This document shows, piece after piece, positions 46,925-56,606 of a stretch of DNA of 64,000 bases (its first letter is position 1; every line of letters starts with the position of its first letter). Under the pieces are notes generated by a model, which searched no databases, was not told where the DNA came from, and saw only the letters and a list, made by a program, of their open reading frames with translations. Both the position numbers and the translations under genes were made by a program. The DNA lies in contig VSCH01000016.1 of the NCBI GenBank assembly GCA_047459075.1, positions 1-64,000 on the forward strand, read 5' to 3'. This DNA comes from ZC4RG19 sp017577565. GTDB taxonomy: Bacteria; Actinomycetota; Acidimicrobiia; Acidimicrobiales; VFJN01.

Positions 46925-49009
46925 TCAGTCGCCCGCGGCGACGGGGGAGGGGGCGCCCGCGGCGCTCGGCGCCTCGACGGCCGCCGGCACCGGCACGCCC
47001 AGCTGCCGCCGGCCGGTGAGGAAGGCGATGCCGTAGAGCACGCCGACCACGATCAGCAGCGTGCGGTAGCCGACGAGCAGTGACATGTACTCGAGGATGC
47101 CGCCGAACATCGACCCCAGCAGGTTGGCGCCGAAGGCGGTCGCCGAGGCGCTGGTCGACTTGAACCGCTGGGCGAACACGAGGTTGGCGGTGAAGATCGG
47201 CAGGAAGGCCAGCGTCACCGCCGCCAGGAAGCGGGGGAGGAACGGCAGCTCGAGCAGGGCGCTGGGCGGCACCGCCCAGGCCAGCGCCAGCCCGGCCAGC
47301 AGCAGGACGTAGAGGCGCTGGGGCCGGCGGAAGCTGACCTTCTGCGACAGCAGCACGGCCGCCAGCACGCTGAGCATGACCCCGAGGAAGACCAGGGCGT
47401 TGACGAACCAGGTCGTGCCGAAGAGCAGGGCGAACTGGACGACGCTCTTCGTCTCGAGCAGCAGGAACGCCGCGCCCATGCAGAACAGGTCGGTGTAGCG
47501 GAGCATCGGCCGCACCGGCCCGCCCACGCCCCGGATGGCGACCGCGGAGAACAGCAGGATCAGCCCGATCGTCACCAGGTAGAAGCCCGGCATCGACCGG
47601 GTGCGCAGGTAGGGGAAGGGGTGGTCGTCGGTGGACGGGGCCGGCGTGTCGGCGGGCCGCTCCCACAGGGCCTGCCGGGGGCCGTCGCAGGGGATGGCCT
47701 CGGGGTCCTCGGAGACGGTCAGGACCGCCAGGTGCGACGGGTCGTCCTCGTCGCCCGGCGAGAGGCGCTCGATGCACGGGGGCCGCCCGAAGACCTCCTC
47801 GAGGGTGCCGGCGTACCGGTCCACCAGCCACCCCTCGCGGTAGTAGTTGTACATCGAGAACACGCCGCCCTCGGTGAGGTGGTCCTTGGCGGACTCGATG
47901 GCCTCGCGGGTGAACAGGTAGCTCTCGAGCCGCACCGAGGCCTGGCCGGTCACCAGGGTCAGCGAGTCGGGCAGGGCGAGCAGGATGCGGTCCCACGTCT
48001 CGTCGGTGCGCTCGAGGAAGGCGCGGCCGTCGTCGATGTGGACCTCGACCCGCTCGTCGTCGTAGGGCCGGTCGGGGTGGTCCTCCTTGCCCAGCTCGTA
48101 GATCTTGCGGTCGATCTCGACGGCGTCGACGTGCTCGGCCCCGTTCTGCAGCGCGGCGGCCACGTCGTTGCCGCCGCCCGCGCCGATGATGAGCACCCGG
48201 CGGGGCTGGGTGCCCGCCGCCTGGGCGTAGTTCGACCCGTAGAGGGGGTTGTCGGCCACCGGCAGGGTCGACTGGTGGGGGACCTCGTTGACCTTGGCCA
48301 TGTAGCCGCCGTAGGGGGCGTCCTCCTGCTCGACCTTGTAGTAGGGCGACCACCACGTGCGCTCCTCCAGCGACTCGATGCCGAGGAGCGCGATCACGAC
48401 GGCGACGGCGGCCACGGTCACCAGGCGCACCTTGGGCAGCGACACCAGGACGAGCACCGCCCCGGCGACGGTGCCCCAGGCCACCGGGGGCAGGCCGAGG
48501 AACGACAGCGCCGTGACGCCGAGGATGCCGAGGACGCTGCCGATGAGGTCGAGCTTGTAGGCCTCGAGCGGCGGGAACGTCTTGAACGTCCGGGCGACGC
48601 CGTCGGTGATGAACATGAGCAGCGTCGCCACCGTCACGAAGATCACCGGCAGGACGACCTCGCGGGGCGGCCCGGTGATCGTCGGCTCGTTGAAGAAGAT
48701 GAGGTCGCTGCCCTCGACGTCGATGTCGATGGGCGCCAGCCGGATGAAGGCGACGAACAGCGCCAGCACGACCGGCGCGTAGGGGAACAGCGGCCGGCCG
48801 CCCCGCCCGGCCCACAGGAAGCCGAGGCCGACGCCGAGGAAGCTGCCGAGCAGGACGAGGTTCGAGAAGTAGGCCAGGTAGACGACGTTGGCCCCCGACC
48901 AGCGGATGACCGCCAGCTCGACGAACAGCATGAGGAAGCTGAGCAAGACGAGCCGCGGGCGGTCGCTGATGAGGCGCGTCGGCTCGTCGGTCTGCGGTGC
49001 GTCGGTCAA
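46925..49009 (-). CDS. Multi-pass membrane protein with spermidine-synthase-like methyltransferase domain
   Basis: A 694-residue protein. N-terminal ~7 hydrophobic helices (to ~220) are followed by a soluble Rossmann domain of the spermine/spermidine synthase type. That domain shows the nucleotide site VLIIGAGGGNDVAAAL, VDAVEIDRKIYELG, DDGRAFLE, and YLFTREAIESAKDHLTEGG. After it come ~7 more helices (from ~460). A canonical polyamine-synthase GGGxG is changed to GAGGGND, and no other polyamine genes are near. The function is unknown; transferase activity on a membrane-side substrate is a guess. The start is TTG 49009 after GGGGGGG; a TAGCGT box lies ~50 nt upstream. Confidence 0.8.
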   Translation of the reverse strand: MTDAPQTDEPTRLISDRPRLVLLSFLMLFVELAVIRWSGANVVYLAYFSNLVLLGSFLGVGLGFLWAGRGGRPLFPYAPVVLALFVAFIRLAPIDIDVEGSDLIFFNEPTITGPPREVVLPVIFVTVATLLMFITDGVARTFKTFPPLEAYKLDLIGSVLGILGVTALSFLGLPPVAWGTVAGAVLVLVSLPKVRLVTVAAVAVVIALLGIESLEERTWWSPYYKVEQEDAPYGGYMAKVNEVPHQSTLPVADNPLYGSNYAQAAGTQPRRVLIIGAGGGNDVAAALQNGAEHVDAVEIDRKIYELGKEDHPDRPYDDERVEVHIDDGRAFLERTDETWDRILLALPDSLTLVTGQASVRLESYLFTREAIESAKDHLTEGGVFSMYNYYREGWLVDRYAGTLEEVFGRPPCIERLSPGDEDDPSHLAVLTVSEDPEAIPCDGPRQALWERPADTPAPSTDDHPFPYLRTRSMPGFYLVTIGLILLFSAVAIRGVGGPVRPMLRYTDLFCMGAAFLLLETKSVVQFALLFGTTWFVNALVFLGVMLSVLAAVLLSQKVSFRRPQRLYVLLLAGLALAWAVPPSALLELPFLPRFLAAVTLAFLPIFTANLVFAQRFKSTSASATAFGANLLGSMFGGILEYMSLLVGYRTLLIVVGVLYGIAFLTGRRQLGVPVPAAVEAPSAAGAPSPVAAGD

Positions 49010-49074
49010 CGTGCCCCCCCGGCGGCGGGTCTCCCCATGCGGTGTGACCCGGACACGCTAGACCCTGGGTGACG

Positions 49075-49096
49075 GGCGCGCCCAAGGGAGCGCGCC
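49075..49096 (-). terminator. Hairpin after the dehydrogenase-like gene
   Basis: A 7-bp perfect stem (49075-49081 with 49090-49096) and an 8-nt loop stand 11 nt beyond the stop of the gene at 49107. Confidence 0.45.
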
Positions 49097-49106
49097 GGGT
49101 GGCGGC

Positions 49107-49955
49107 TCAGGCGAGCGGGCGGCCGAAGGGCTTCTCGCCGGTCCAGGTGGCGAGGAACGCCTCCGCGCGCTGGACGGCGGCCAGCCACATCCCGGTGCCG
49201 TGCTCGGCCAGCTCGGAGCACGCCCGGTGGACACGCTGCACCGGGTCGCCACCGTCGGCGTCGAAGCGGGCGAGCAGCGGCGCAGCCGTGGACAGGAAGT
49301 CGGGGATGACCACCCGGTCCGACTTGCGCAGCACCGCGAAGGCCCGCGCCGTGACGGGCACGGGGGTGAGCGGGACGATGGTGCGGGCCTGGACCACCGC
49401 GGCGGTCGGGTGGTCGAGGACGCCGGCCTTGCCGGCGACGAACAGCACGTCGCACGCCGCGTCGTAGCGGGGCTCGGCGAGGGTGGCGCCCGCCTTCGCG
49501 AGCTGGGCGGTGGCGGCCTCGGCGACCGGGCCGGTGCCGACGACGGCGGCGGTGCGCCAGTCGTGGGGCCCGGCCACCCGCCCGGCGGCGAGCGCACCGG
49601 CGGCGGCGAGCTCGGGGTCGGGCGGCTCCCAGCCGAGCGGGGCGAGGTCCTCGGCGGTCATGCCGGTGCCCGGCCAGAGGACGAGCGAGCCGGCCTCGGC
49701 CCGGGGGCGCACCTCGTCGACGAACGCCGCCACGGCGTCGGCCCGCTGGTCGACCTTGGCGTTGATGCCGGCCGAGGCCCCGGCGTGGCCGGCGACGCCG
49801 AACGCGGCGAACGCGTAGGTCACCGAGCGGGCCAGCAGCACGGCGCCGTCGCGCAGCACCTTGGGCGCGAGGCGCACGACGCCGACGGAGGTCGTCGCGT
49901 CGTCGAGGTCGGTGACGACGAACCCGTCGGTGCCGGTCAGCTTGTCCACCTTCAC
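49107..49955 (-). CDS. Divergent Glu/Leu/Phe/Val dehydrogenase-like protein
   Basis: A 282-residue protein. The N-terminal half contains FVVTDLDDATTSVGVVRLAP and TYAFAAFGVAGHAGASAGIN, reminiscent of the dimerisation/substrate region of amino-acid dehydrogenases. In those enzymes a GGAKGG-like loop holds a catalytic Lys; here it reads GASAG. The second half is Rossmann-like (AAVVGTGPVAEAATAQLAKAG) and ends with VVIPDFLSTAAPLLARFD. It is shorter than real dehydrogenases (~350-450) and may be non-catalytic. GTG 49955 is chosen, with AAGGA 9 nt upstream. Family assignment is tentative. Confidence 0.5.
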   Translation of the reverse strand: MKVDKLTGTDGFVVTDLDDATTSVGVVRLAPKVLRDGAVLLARSVTYAFAAFGVAGHAGASAGINAKVDQRADAVAAFVDEVRPRAEAGSLVLWPGTGMTAEDLAPLGWEPPDPELAAAGALAAGRVAGPHDWRTAAVVGTGPVAEAATAQLAKAGATLAEPRYDAACDVLFVAGKAGVLDHPTAAVVQARTIVPLTPVPVTARAFAVLRKSDRVVIPDFLSTAAPLLARFDADGGDPVQRVHRACSELAEHGTGMWLAAVQRAEAFLATWTGEKPFGRPLA

Positions 49956-50022
49956 GGGCGCCGATCCTTGCAAGCCGCGCCCGGCCACCGCCACCCGGTG
50001 CCGGTCGGCGGTGGCCGGGCCG

Positions 50023-51753
50023 TCAGCCGCCGGACAGCTCCTCGTCGATGTAGGCGACGACCGCCTCGATCTCCTCGGGGCTCAGCTCGTCCTCCCAGGC
50101 CGGCATGCGCCCCCGGCCCTCGCGGACGACCTCGATCTGCTCCTCGACGGTCAGCCGGTCGCCGATCCCCTCGAACCCGGGGCCGACGCCGCCCTGGCCG
50201 GAGCCGCCGTGGCAGGTGGCGCAGTTGCCCCGGTAGATCTCGGCGCCGTCGGGCCCGTCCCCGCCGTCGCCGCCGGTCGCGAGGTCGCCGTCGTCGCCCT
50301 CGCCCTCGGCGAGGCGGAAGGCGGCGATGCCGCCGTCCGCGCCCTCGGGGGCGCCGGCCAGCCACCAGCCCCAGCCGGCGTAGACGGTGCCCTCGACCAC
50401 GGCGACGCCCCCGGCGGCGGGGAAGTCGACCTCGTGGCGCCACAGCCGCTCGCCGTCCTCGGCGGCGTAGGCGGCGACGCCCCCGGCGTCGTCGGCCAGG
50501 TAGAGGACGTCGTTGGCCCAGGTGACGGGCCCGGTGACGTGGGCTCCGACCTCGGTGCGCCACACCTCCTCGCCGGTGTCGGCGTCGAGGGCGAACAGGA
50601 CGGCGTCCTGGCTCGCCTCGTTGGAGGCGACGTAGATCGTCCCGTCGGCGACGGCGGCGGAGGCCATGACCCCGCCCTGGAGGCCGCCCTCGGTCAGGTG
50701 CCGCTCCCAGAGGACCTCGCCGGTCTCGCGGTCCAGCGCCCGGTAGGTGCCGGCCTTGTCGCCGACGCCCACGGCGTCGACGCCGTCGACCGTGAACAGG
50801 TTGGGCATGGCGCCGACGTCGGCGTCCGCGCCGGTGGGGTCGCGGATCGTCCAGGTGTCGCCGGCGGTGAACTGCGTCGCCCACACCTCCTCGCCGGTCT
50901 CCAGGTCGAGCGCCACCAGCGCGTCGCTGCGGGGCGGCGCCGGGGGCGCGTAGCCCTGGCCGGTGCCCACGTAGAGCACCCCCCGCTCGGTGTCGACGGC
51001 CGGCGACGACCAGACGGACACGCCGGGGCCCTCGGTGGCGTCCCCGGCGGTCGTCCAGAACCGCCACCGCTCCTCGCCGGTCTCGGCGTCGAGGGCGACG
51101 ACCGAGCCCCGGAAGGTCGACGGGTCGCCGGGGGCGAAGACCTCGTAGCTGCCGACGCCGGCGACGACCAGGCCGTCGACGACGATCGGCGACCCGAACA
51201 CGACGGCCTTCGGGTGCTCGTCGAGGTCGGTCTCCCAGATGACCTCGCCGCTGGTGCGGTCCAGCGCCACCAGCCGGGCGTCGAAGGTGCCGGCCAGGAC
51301 CCGGTCGCCGTCGACGGCCACCGAGCCGCCGACGTAGCCGGGGCCGACCGGCTGCGCCCACAGCTCCTCGCCGGTGGCCGCGTCCAGCGCCCGGACGTGC
51401 CCGGTCCAGTCGCCGAGGTAGACGGTGCCGTCGACGACGGCGGGCGTGCCGCTCACGCCGGCGAGGCCGGTGACCTCCCAGGCCGGGGCGAGCTCGCCGA
51501 CGTTGCCCGGCCCGATGACCGCCTCGTCCTCGACCGCCCGGGTGTTGGCCAGGTCGTAGCCGACCCGCACCCACTCGACGGCCGGGGTGTCGCCGGCGGC
51601 GTCCTCGCCGCCCTCGCCGTCCCCGCCGCCGCAGGCCACCAGCCCGGCGACGAGGGCGACGAGCGCCGCGACCGCCGGCCCCCGGCGGGCCGGCCGGCCC
51701 GGGGCGCCGCGGCGGGGGGTGCAGGGGTCGTCGTGCTGCCCTCGGAGTCCCAC
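50023..51753 (-). CDS. Quinohemoprotein-like lipoprotein: PQQ-type beta-propeller with C-terminal cytochrome c
   Basis: A 576-residue lipoprotein (lipobox GLVACGGG). Residues ~55-480 hold repeated propeller blades: YLGDWTGHVRALDAATGEEL, LVALDRTSGEVIW, VVALDAETGEERWRF, YRALDRETGEVLWER. A Gly/Asp-rich linker leads to a class I cytochrome c domain with CATCH near residue 508 and a likely Met ligand in GRGRMPAWEDELS. This is the layout of quinohemoprotein dehydrogenases, but I cannot verify PQQ-binding or catalytic Asp residues, so it could be a scaffold. GTG 51753 is 7 nt after a TACGGT box. Confidence 0.82.
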   Translation of the reverse strand: MGLRGQHDDPCTPRRGAPGRPARRGPAVAALVALVAGLVACGGGDGEGGEDAAGDTPAVEWVRVGYDLANTRAVEDEAVIGPGNVGELAPAWEVTGLAGVSGTPAVVDGTVYLGDWTGHVRALDAATGEELWAQPVGPGYVGGSVAVDGDRVLAGTFDARLVALDRTSGEVIWETDLDEHPKAVVFGSPIVVDGLVVAGVGSYEVFAPGDPSTFRGSVVALDAETGEERWRFWTTAGDATEGPGVSVWSSPAVDTERGVLYVGTGQGYAPPAPPRSDALVALDLETGEEVWATQFTAGDTWTIRDPTGADADVGAMPNLFTVDGVDAVGVGDKAGTYRALDRETGEVLWERHLTEGGLQGGVMASAAVADGTIYVASNEASQDAVLFALDADTGEEVWRTEVGAHVTGPVTWANDVLYLADDAGGVAAYAAEDGERLWRHEVDFPAAGGVAVVEGTVYAGWGWWLAGAPEGADGGIAAFRLAEGEGDDGDLATGGDGGDGPDGAEIYRGNCATCHGGSGQGGVGPGFEGIGDRLTVEEQIEVVREGRGRMPAWEDELSPEEIEAVVAYIDEELSGG

Positions 51754-51760
51754 GCGCCGG

Positions 51761-51766
51761 ACCGTA
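51761..51766 (-). promoter_or_regulatory. -10 box (TACGGT), leaderless arrangement
   Basis: On the minus strand TACGGT ends 7 nt before the GTG at 51753. Confidence 0.5.
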
Positions 51767-51832
51767 GTCGGGGGCCTGCCGGGCGACCGGTGCCCGGTTG
51801 GCGCGGCCGCCCCGGTCGCGCATGCTCGGTGC

Positions 51833-52585
51833 ATGATCCACATCGGCATCGTCGGCGACCACGACCCGGCCCAGGAGACCCACGTCGCCACCGAGGACGC
51901 CCTCGGGCACGCCGCCGTCGACCTCGGCCTCGGGGTGGAGCCGGCGTGGGTCGCGACGGACGAGGTCGGCGACCCGCCCGACGAGCTGGTCGCCTTCGAC
52001 GGCCTGCTGATCGCCCCCGGGAGCCCCTACCGCGACCCGGAGGGCGCGCTGCGGGCGATCGAGCACGCGCGGACCCGCGACGTGCCGCTGCTCGCCACCT
52101 GCGCCGGGATGCAGCACGTCGTGGTCGAGCTGGCCCGCCACGTCCTCGGCGTCGCGGACGCCCACCACGCGGAGTACGAGCCCGAGGGGGCGACGCCGGT
52201 GGTGACGCCGCTCGCCTGCTCGCTGGCCGGGCGGACGCAGGAGGTCGAGGTCCGGCCGGGCACCCGGGCGGCGGCGGCCTACGGCACCGCCTCGGCCGCC
52301 GAGCGGTACGCCTGCCGCTTCGGCCCCGACCCGGCGGTGGTCGGCGAGCTCGCCCGGGCCGGCGTCGTGGTCAGCGGCACCGACGCCGAGGGGGCGCCGC
52401 AGATCCTGGAGCTGCCGGACCGGCGGTTCTTCGTGGCGACGCTGTTCGTGCCCCAGCTCCGCAGCACGCTCGTGCACCCGCACCCGCTGGTGTCGGCCTT
52501 CGTGGCGGCGGCCGCGGAGGCGGCCCGGGGGGACGACGAGGGGACGTCCGAGCCGACGGTCGTGGTCCGCCGGGCGAGCGGGTGA
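51833..52585 (+). CDS. Class I glutamine-amidotransferase-like protein (CTP-synthase GATase related)
   Basis: A 250-residue stand-alone protein similar to the glutaminase half of CTP synthase. IGIVGDHDPAQETHVATEDA opens it, the oxyanion stretch is GLLIAPGSPYRDPEGALRAI and the nucleophile is in LLATCAGMQHVVVELARHV (Cys near residue 90). Real GATases end with FHPE; here the segment reads FVPQLRSTL, so the His-Glu pair is missing and glutaminase activity is doubtful. The ATG at 51833 lies 6 nt after CATGCT, a weak -10-like sequence. It is convergent with the TetR gene. Confidence 0.78.
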   Translation: MIHIGIVGDHDPAQETHVATEDALGHAAVDLGLGVEPAWVATDEVGDPPDELVAFDGLLIAPGSPYRDPEGALRAIEHARTRDVPLLATCAGMQHVVVELARHVLGVADAHHAEYEPEGATPVVTPLACSLAGRTQEVEVRPGTRAAAAYGTASAAERYACRFGPDPAVVGELARAGVVVSGTDAEGAPQILELPDRRFFVATLFVPQLRSTLVHPHPLVSAFVAAAAEAARGDDEGTSEPTVVVRRASG

Positions 52586-52595
52586 CCGCGGACGG

Positions 52596-53207
52596 TCAGC
52601 CGCGGGGCGGCTGCTTCAGCGCGGACTCGAGGACGGCCGCCACCGAGGCCGCGTAGGGGCTGGTGGCGTCGAGGCCCAGCTGCACGACCGACATGAGCAG
52701 CGACATGACGATGGCCACCATGCCCTCGGCCATCGTCGCGGGGTCGACGTCCGGCCGGACGATGCCGGCGACCTGGTCGGCGGCCAGGCGCTCGGCGGCC
52801 GCCTTGCGCAGCTCCTCCAGGGCCGGGACGTGGAGGACCCGGGGCGTGACCTCGGGCTCGAGGCCGGCGAGGAGGCGGCGGGCCAGCGGGTGCCGTTCGA
52901 CGGCCTCCAGGAGCCCGACGAGGAGCACGTCCTGCCAGTCGAGCTGGCCCGGCTCGTCGAAGGCGCCGGAGAGCGCCTCGTGGATGACCGCCGCCGCGTC
53001 CTCGTCGACGGCGGCGAGGAACAGCGCCTCCTTGTTGGGGAAGTAGGCGTAGGGCACCGTGCCCCCGACGCCCGCTTCCCGGGCGATGTCGGCCACCGAC
53101 GTGGCCCGGTACCCGTCGCGGCCGAAGCGCGCCACGGCGGCCCGCAGGATGTCGCGTCGGGTCTGCTCGCCCTTCGTGCGGGGCGGTGGAGCGGAGGTGG
53201 GCGCCAT
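52596..53207 (-). CDS. TetR-family transcriptional regulator
   Basis: A 203-residue repressor. The N-terminal helix-turn-helix shows TRRDILRAAVARFGRDGYRA, SVADIAREAGVGGTVPYAYF and PNKEALF (~15-65). The remaining ~130 residues are a helical ligand-binding domain. The start is ATG 53207. It is divergent from the metal-dependent hydrolase/monooxygenase genes, with a palindrome between them, so it probably controls both directions. This arrangement recalls EthR beside EthA in mycobacteria. Confidence 0.92.
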   Translation of the reverse strand: MAPTSAPPPRTKGEQTRRDILRAAVARFGRDGYRATSVADIAREAGVGGTVPYAYFPNKEALFLAAVDEDAAAVIHEALSGAFDEPGQLDWQDVLLVGLLEAVERHPLARRLLAGLEPEVTPRVLHVPALEELRKAAAERLAADQVAGIVRPDVDPATMAEGMVAIVMSLLMSVVQLGLDATSPYAASVAAVLESALKQPPRG

Positions 53208-53235
53208 CGTCGGCCCCGACGGTAGCAGACAGAAA

Positions 53236-53260
53236 TTGAGAATTTTGCTCAAACTCTCAA
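53236..53260. promoter_or_regulatory. Palindromic operator in the divergent TetR promoter region
   Basis: TTGAGA (53236-53241) and TCTCAA (53255-53260) form an inverted repeat with a 13-nt centre. A nested repeat, TTGAG (53236-53240) with CTCAA (53248-53252), lies within. The stretch is markedly AT-rich for this genome and covers the expected -35 region of the rightward promoter. Confidence 0.65.
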
Positions 53261-53270
53261 ATCGCCGTGC

Positions 53271-53276
53271 TAGGGT
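53271..53276 (+). promoter_or_regulatory. -10 box (TAGGGT), leaderless arrangement
   Basis: TAGGGT ends 6 nt before the ATG at 53283. In the other direction a TACCGT (53224-53219) lies 11 nt before the TetR start. Confidence 0.6.
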
Positions 53277-53282
53277 CGAAGC

Positions 53283-54158
53283 ATGACGCAGGCCACCGGT
53301 GAACGCACGATCCCGACCCGGCGCATCTCGTTCGAGGAATCGCTGCAGGACCTGCCCCGCCACTTCGCCGTCGACGGCGACCTCCTCCTCAGCCACTTCG
53401 CCGCCGTCCTCTCGGCCCTCTTCCCCGACGGCGAGGACTTCTTCGTCCGCTCCGTCCGCCACTACCGCGACCGCATCACCGACCCCGAGCTGAAGAAGCA
53501 GGTCGCCGGCTTCATCGGCCAGGAGTCGGTCCACGGCCGGGAGCACCGGGTGCTGAACGAGCGCCTCGCCCAGCTCGGGTACCCGACCAAGGGCATCGAG
53601 CGGTTCACCCGGCGCGGGCTCGAGTCGCGCGAGCGGCTGGCGCCGCCCATCTCCAACCTCGCGTTCACCGCCGCGCTCGAGCACTTCACCGCGACGCTCG
53701 CCGAGCTGCTGCTGTCGAGCGAGGACGTGCGGGCCCTGTTCGGCCACGACGGCGTCCGCGACGTGTTCCTCTGGCACGCGCTCGAGGAGTCCGAGCACAA
53801 GGCCGTGGCCTTCGACGTCTACCGGGCGATGGGCGGCACCGAGCGCATGCGGATCTGGACCATGCAAGGCCTGCGCTTCGGCTTCCCGATCCTGGTGGCC
53901 GTCCTCATGGCCATCTCGCTGGCCCGCGACCCCGCCACCTGGCGGCGGGGCAACCTGCGCCGCAGCTGGCGCCGGTTCCGCTCCTCGCCGCTGCTCAGCC
54001 GCGACCTGTGGAACCGGCTGCGCGAGTACTGCCGCCCGGGCTTCCACCCCGACGACATCGACGCCAGCGAGCTGCTGGCCCGCTGGCGGGCCGAGCTGTT
54101 CGGCGACGAGGGGCGGCTGAACGACAAGCTCGTCGGGGCGTCGAGCCCCGCCGCCTGA
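53283..54158 (+). CDS. Predicted metal-dependent hydrolase (PF10118-type)
   Basis: A 291-residue, largely helical protein of the 'predicted metal-dependent hydrolase' family. Likely metal ligands are in GFIGQESVHGREHRVLNERL, ALEHFTATLAELLL and WHALEESEHKAVAFDVYRAM, a spacing similar to ferritin-like di-iron proteins. One hydrophobic segment (FGFPILVAVLMAISLA, ~205) may contact the membrane. It is the first gene of a pair with the monooxygenase, which begins 4 nt after its stop. Substrate unknown; in other actinobacteria such genes also lie near lipid or xenobiotic oxidation genes, as far as I recall. Confidence 0.85.
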   Translation: MTQATGERTIPTRRISFEESLQDLPRHFAVDGDLLLSHFAAVLSALFPDGEDFFVRSVRHYRDRITDPELKKQVAGFIGQESVHGREHRVLNERLAQLGYPTKGIERFTRRGLESRERLAPPISNLAFTAALEHFTATLAELLLSSEDVRALFGHDGVRDVFLWHALEESEHKAVAFDVYRAMGGTERMRIWTMQGLRFGFPILVAVLMAISLARDPATWRRGNLRRSWRRFRSSPLLSRDLWNRLREYCRPGFHPDDIDASELLARWRAELFGDEGRLNDKLVGASSPAA

Positions 54159-54162
54159 GAGG

Positions 54163-55674
<1,512 letters not shown>

Positions 55675-55697
55675 CCGCCCGGCGCGGCCCCGCGCCG

Positions 55698-55703
55698 TAC
55701 GGT
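55698..55703 (+). promoter_or_regulatory. -10 box (TACGGT), leaderless arrangement
   Basis: TACGGT ends 6 nt before the ATG at 55710. Confidence 0.55.
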
Positions 55704-55709
55704 CGCGCC

Positions 55710-56594
55710 ATGACGTACTCGATCATCGCCCGCGACCCCGGCACCGGGCTGATGGGCGTGGCGACGCAGTCCCAGGCCCTGGCGGTCGGCGCGAGCGTGC
55801 CCTGGGCTGCCGCCGGCCTCGGCGTCATCGCCACCCAGTCGATGGGCGAGCCGATGTACGGCGACCTGGGCCTCGACGCGCTGCGGGCCGGGCTCACCGT
55901 CCACGAGGCGCTGCGGGCGCTGCGCAGCGTCGACCCCCACCCCGAGCGCCGCCAGGTCGGGATGCTCGACCGGGACGGCGACGTCGCCGTGTACACGGGC
56001 GAGGCCTGCGTCGCCGCCGCCGGCCACGCCGGGGGGACGGGCTGCGTGGCGCTGGCCAACCTCGTGCGGGGCCCCCGGGTGTGGGAGGCGATGGTCGAGG
56101 CCTTCGAGGCGTCCTCGGGCTGGCTGCCGCACCGGCTCGTGACGGCGCTGGAGGCGGCCGAGGACGCCGGGGGCGACGAGCGGGGCCGCCGCTCGGCGGC
56201 GATCCTCGTCGTGCGGGCGTCCCGCAGCGGCCGGCCGTGGCGGGACCGGGTCACCGACCTCCGGGTCGACGACGACCCCGACCCGCTCGGGCGGCTGCGG
56301 CGCCTGGTCGACACCAACGAGCGCTACCACGAGACCGTGGCCGCCTTCGAGCTGGCCCTCGACGGGCGGCTCGGCGACGCCCTCGACCGGCTGCCGCCCC
56401 CGGCCGACGTCGACGACGTCGACGTCGTGCTCTGGCGGGCGCTCGTGCTGGCCGCGGGCGGCCGCGCCGGCGAGGCCGCCGCGCTCGGGCGCCGCCTGGT
56501 CGGCCGCGACGCCCGGGCGGCCGGCATCGCCCGGCGGTTCGCCGAGGCCGGGCTCGTGGACCGGGCGCTGGTCGACGCGGTGCTGGGCGGCTGA
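55710..56594 (+). CDS. DUF1028-family Ntn-hydrolase-like protein
   Basis: A 294-residue protein. The first ~200 residues are a DUF1028 domain: TYSIIARDPGTGLMGVATQS, ASVPWAAAGLGVIATQSMGE, YGDLGLDALRAGLTVHEALR and the GGDERGRRSAAILVVR segment. The fold belongs to the Ntn-hydrolase group, but its activity is unassigned. The last ~90 residues are helical and contain a TPR-like Ala-rich region (LALDGRLGDALDRL). It has its own leaderless-type promoter. Confidence 0.85.
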   Translation: MTYSIIARDPGTGLMGVATQSQALAVGASVPWAAAGLGVIATQSMGEPMYGDLGLDALRAGLTVHEALRALRSVDPHPERRQVGMLDRDGDVAVYTGEACVAAAGHAGGTGCVALANLVRGPRVWEAMVEAFEASSGWLPHRLVTALEAAEDAGGDERGRRSAAILVVRASRSGRPWRDRVTDLRVDDDPDPLGRLRRLVDTNERYHETVAAFELALDGRLGDALDRLPPPADVDDVDVVLWRALVLAAGGRAGEAAALGRRLVGRDARAAGIARRFAEAGLVDRALVDAVLGG

Positions 56595-56606
56595 GGGGCC
56601 CGGCCG

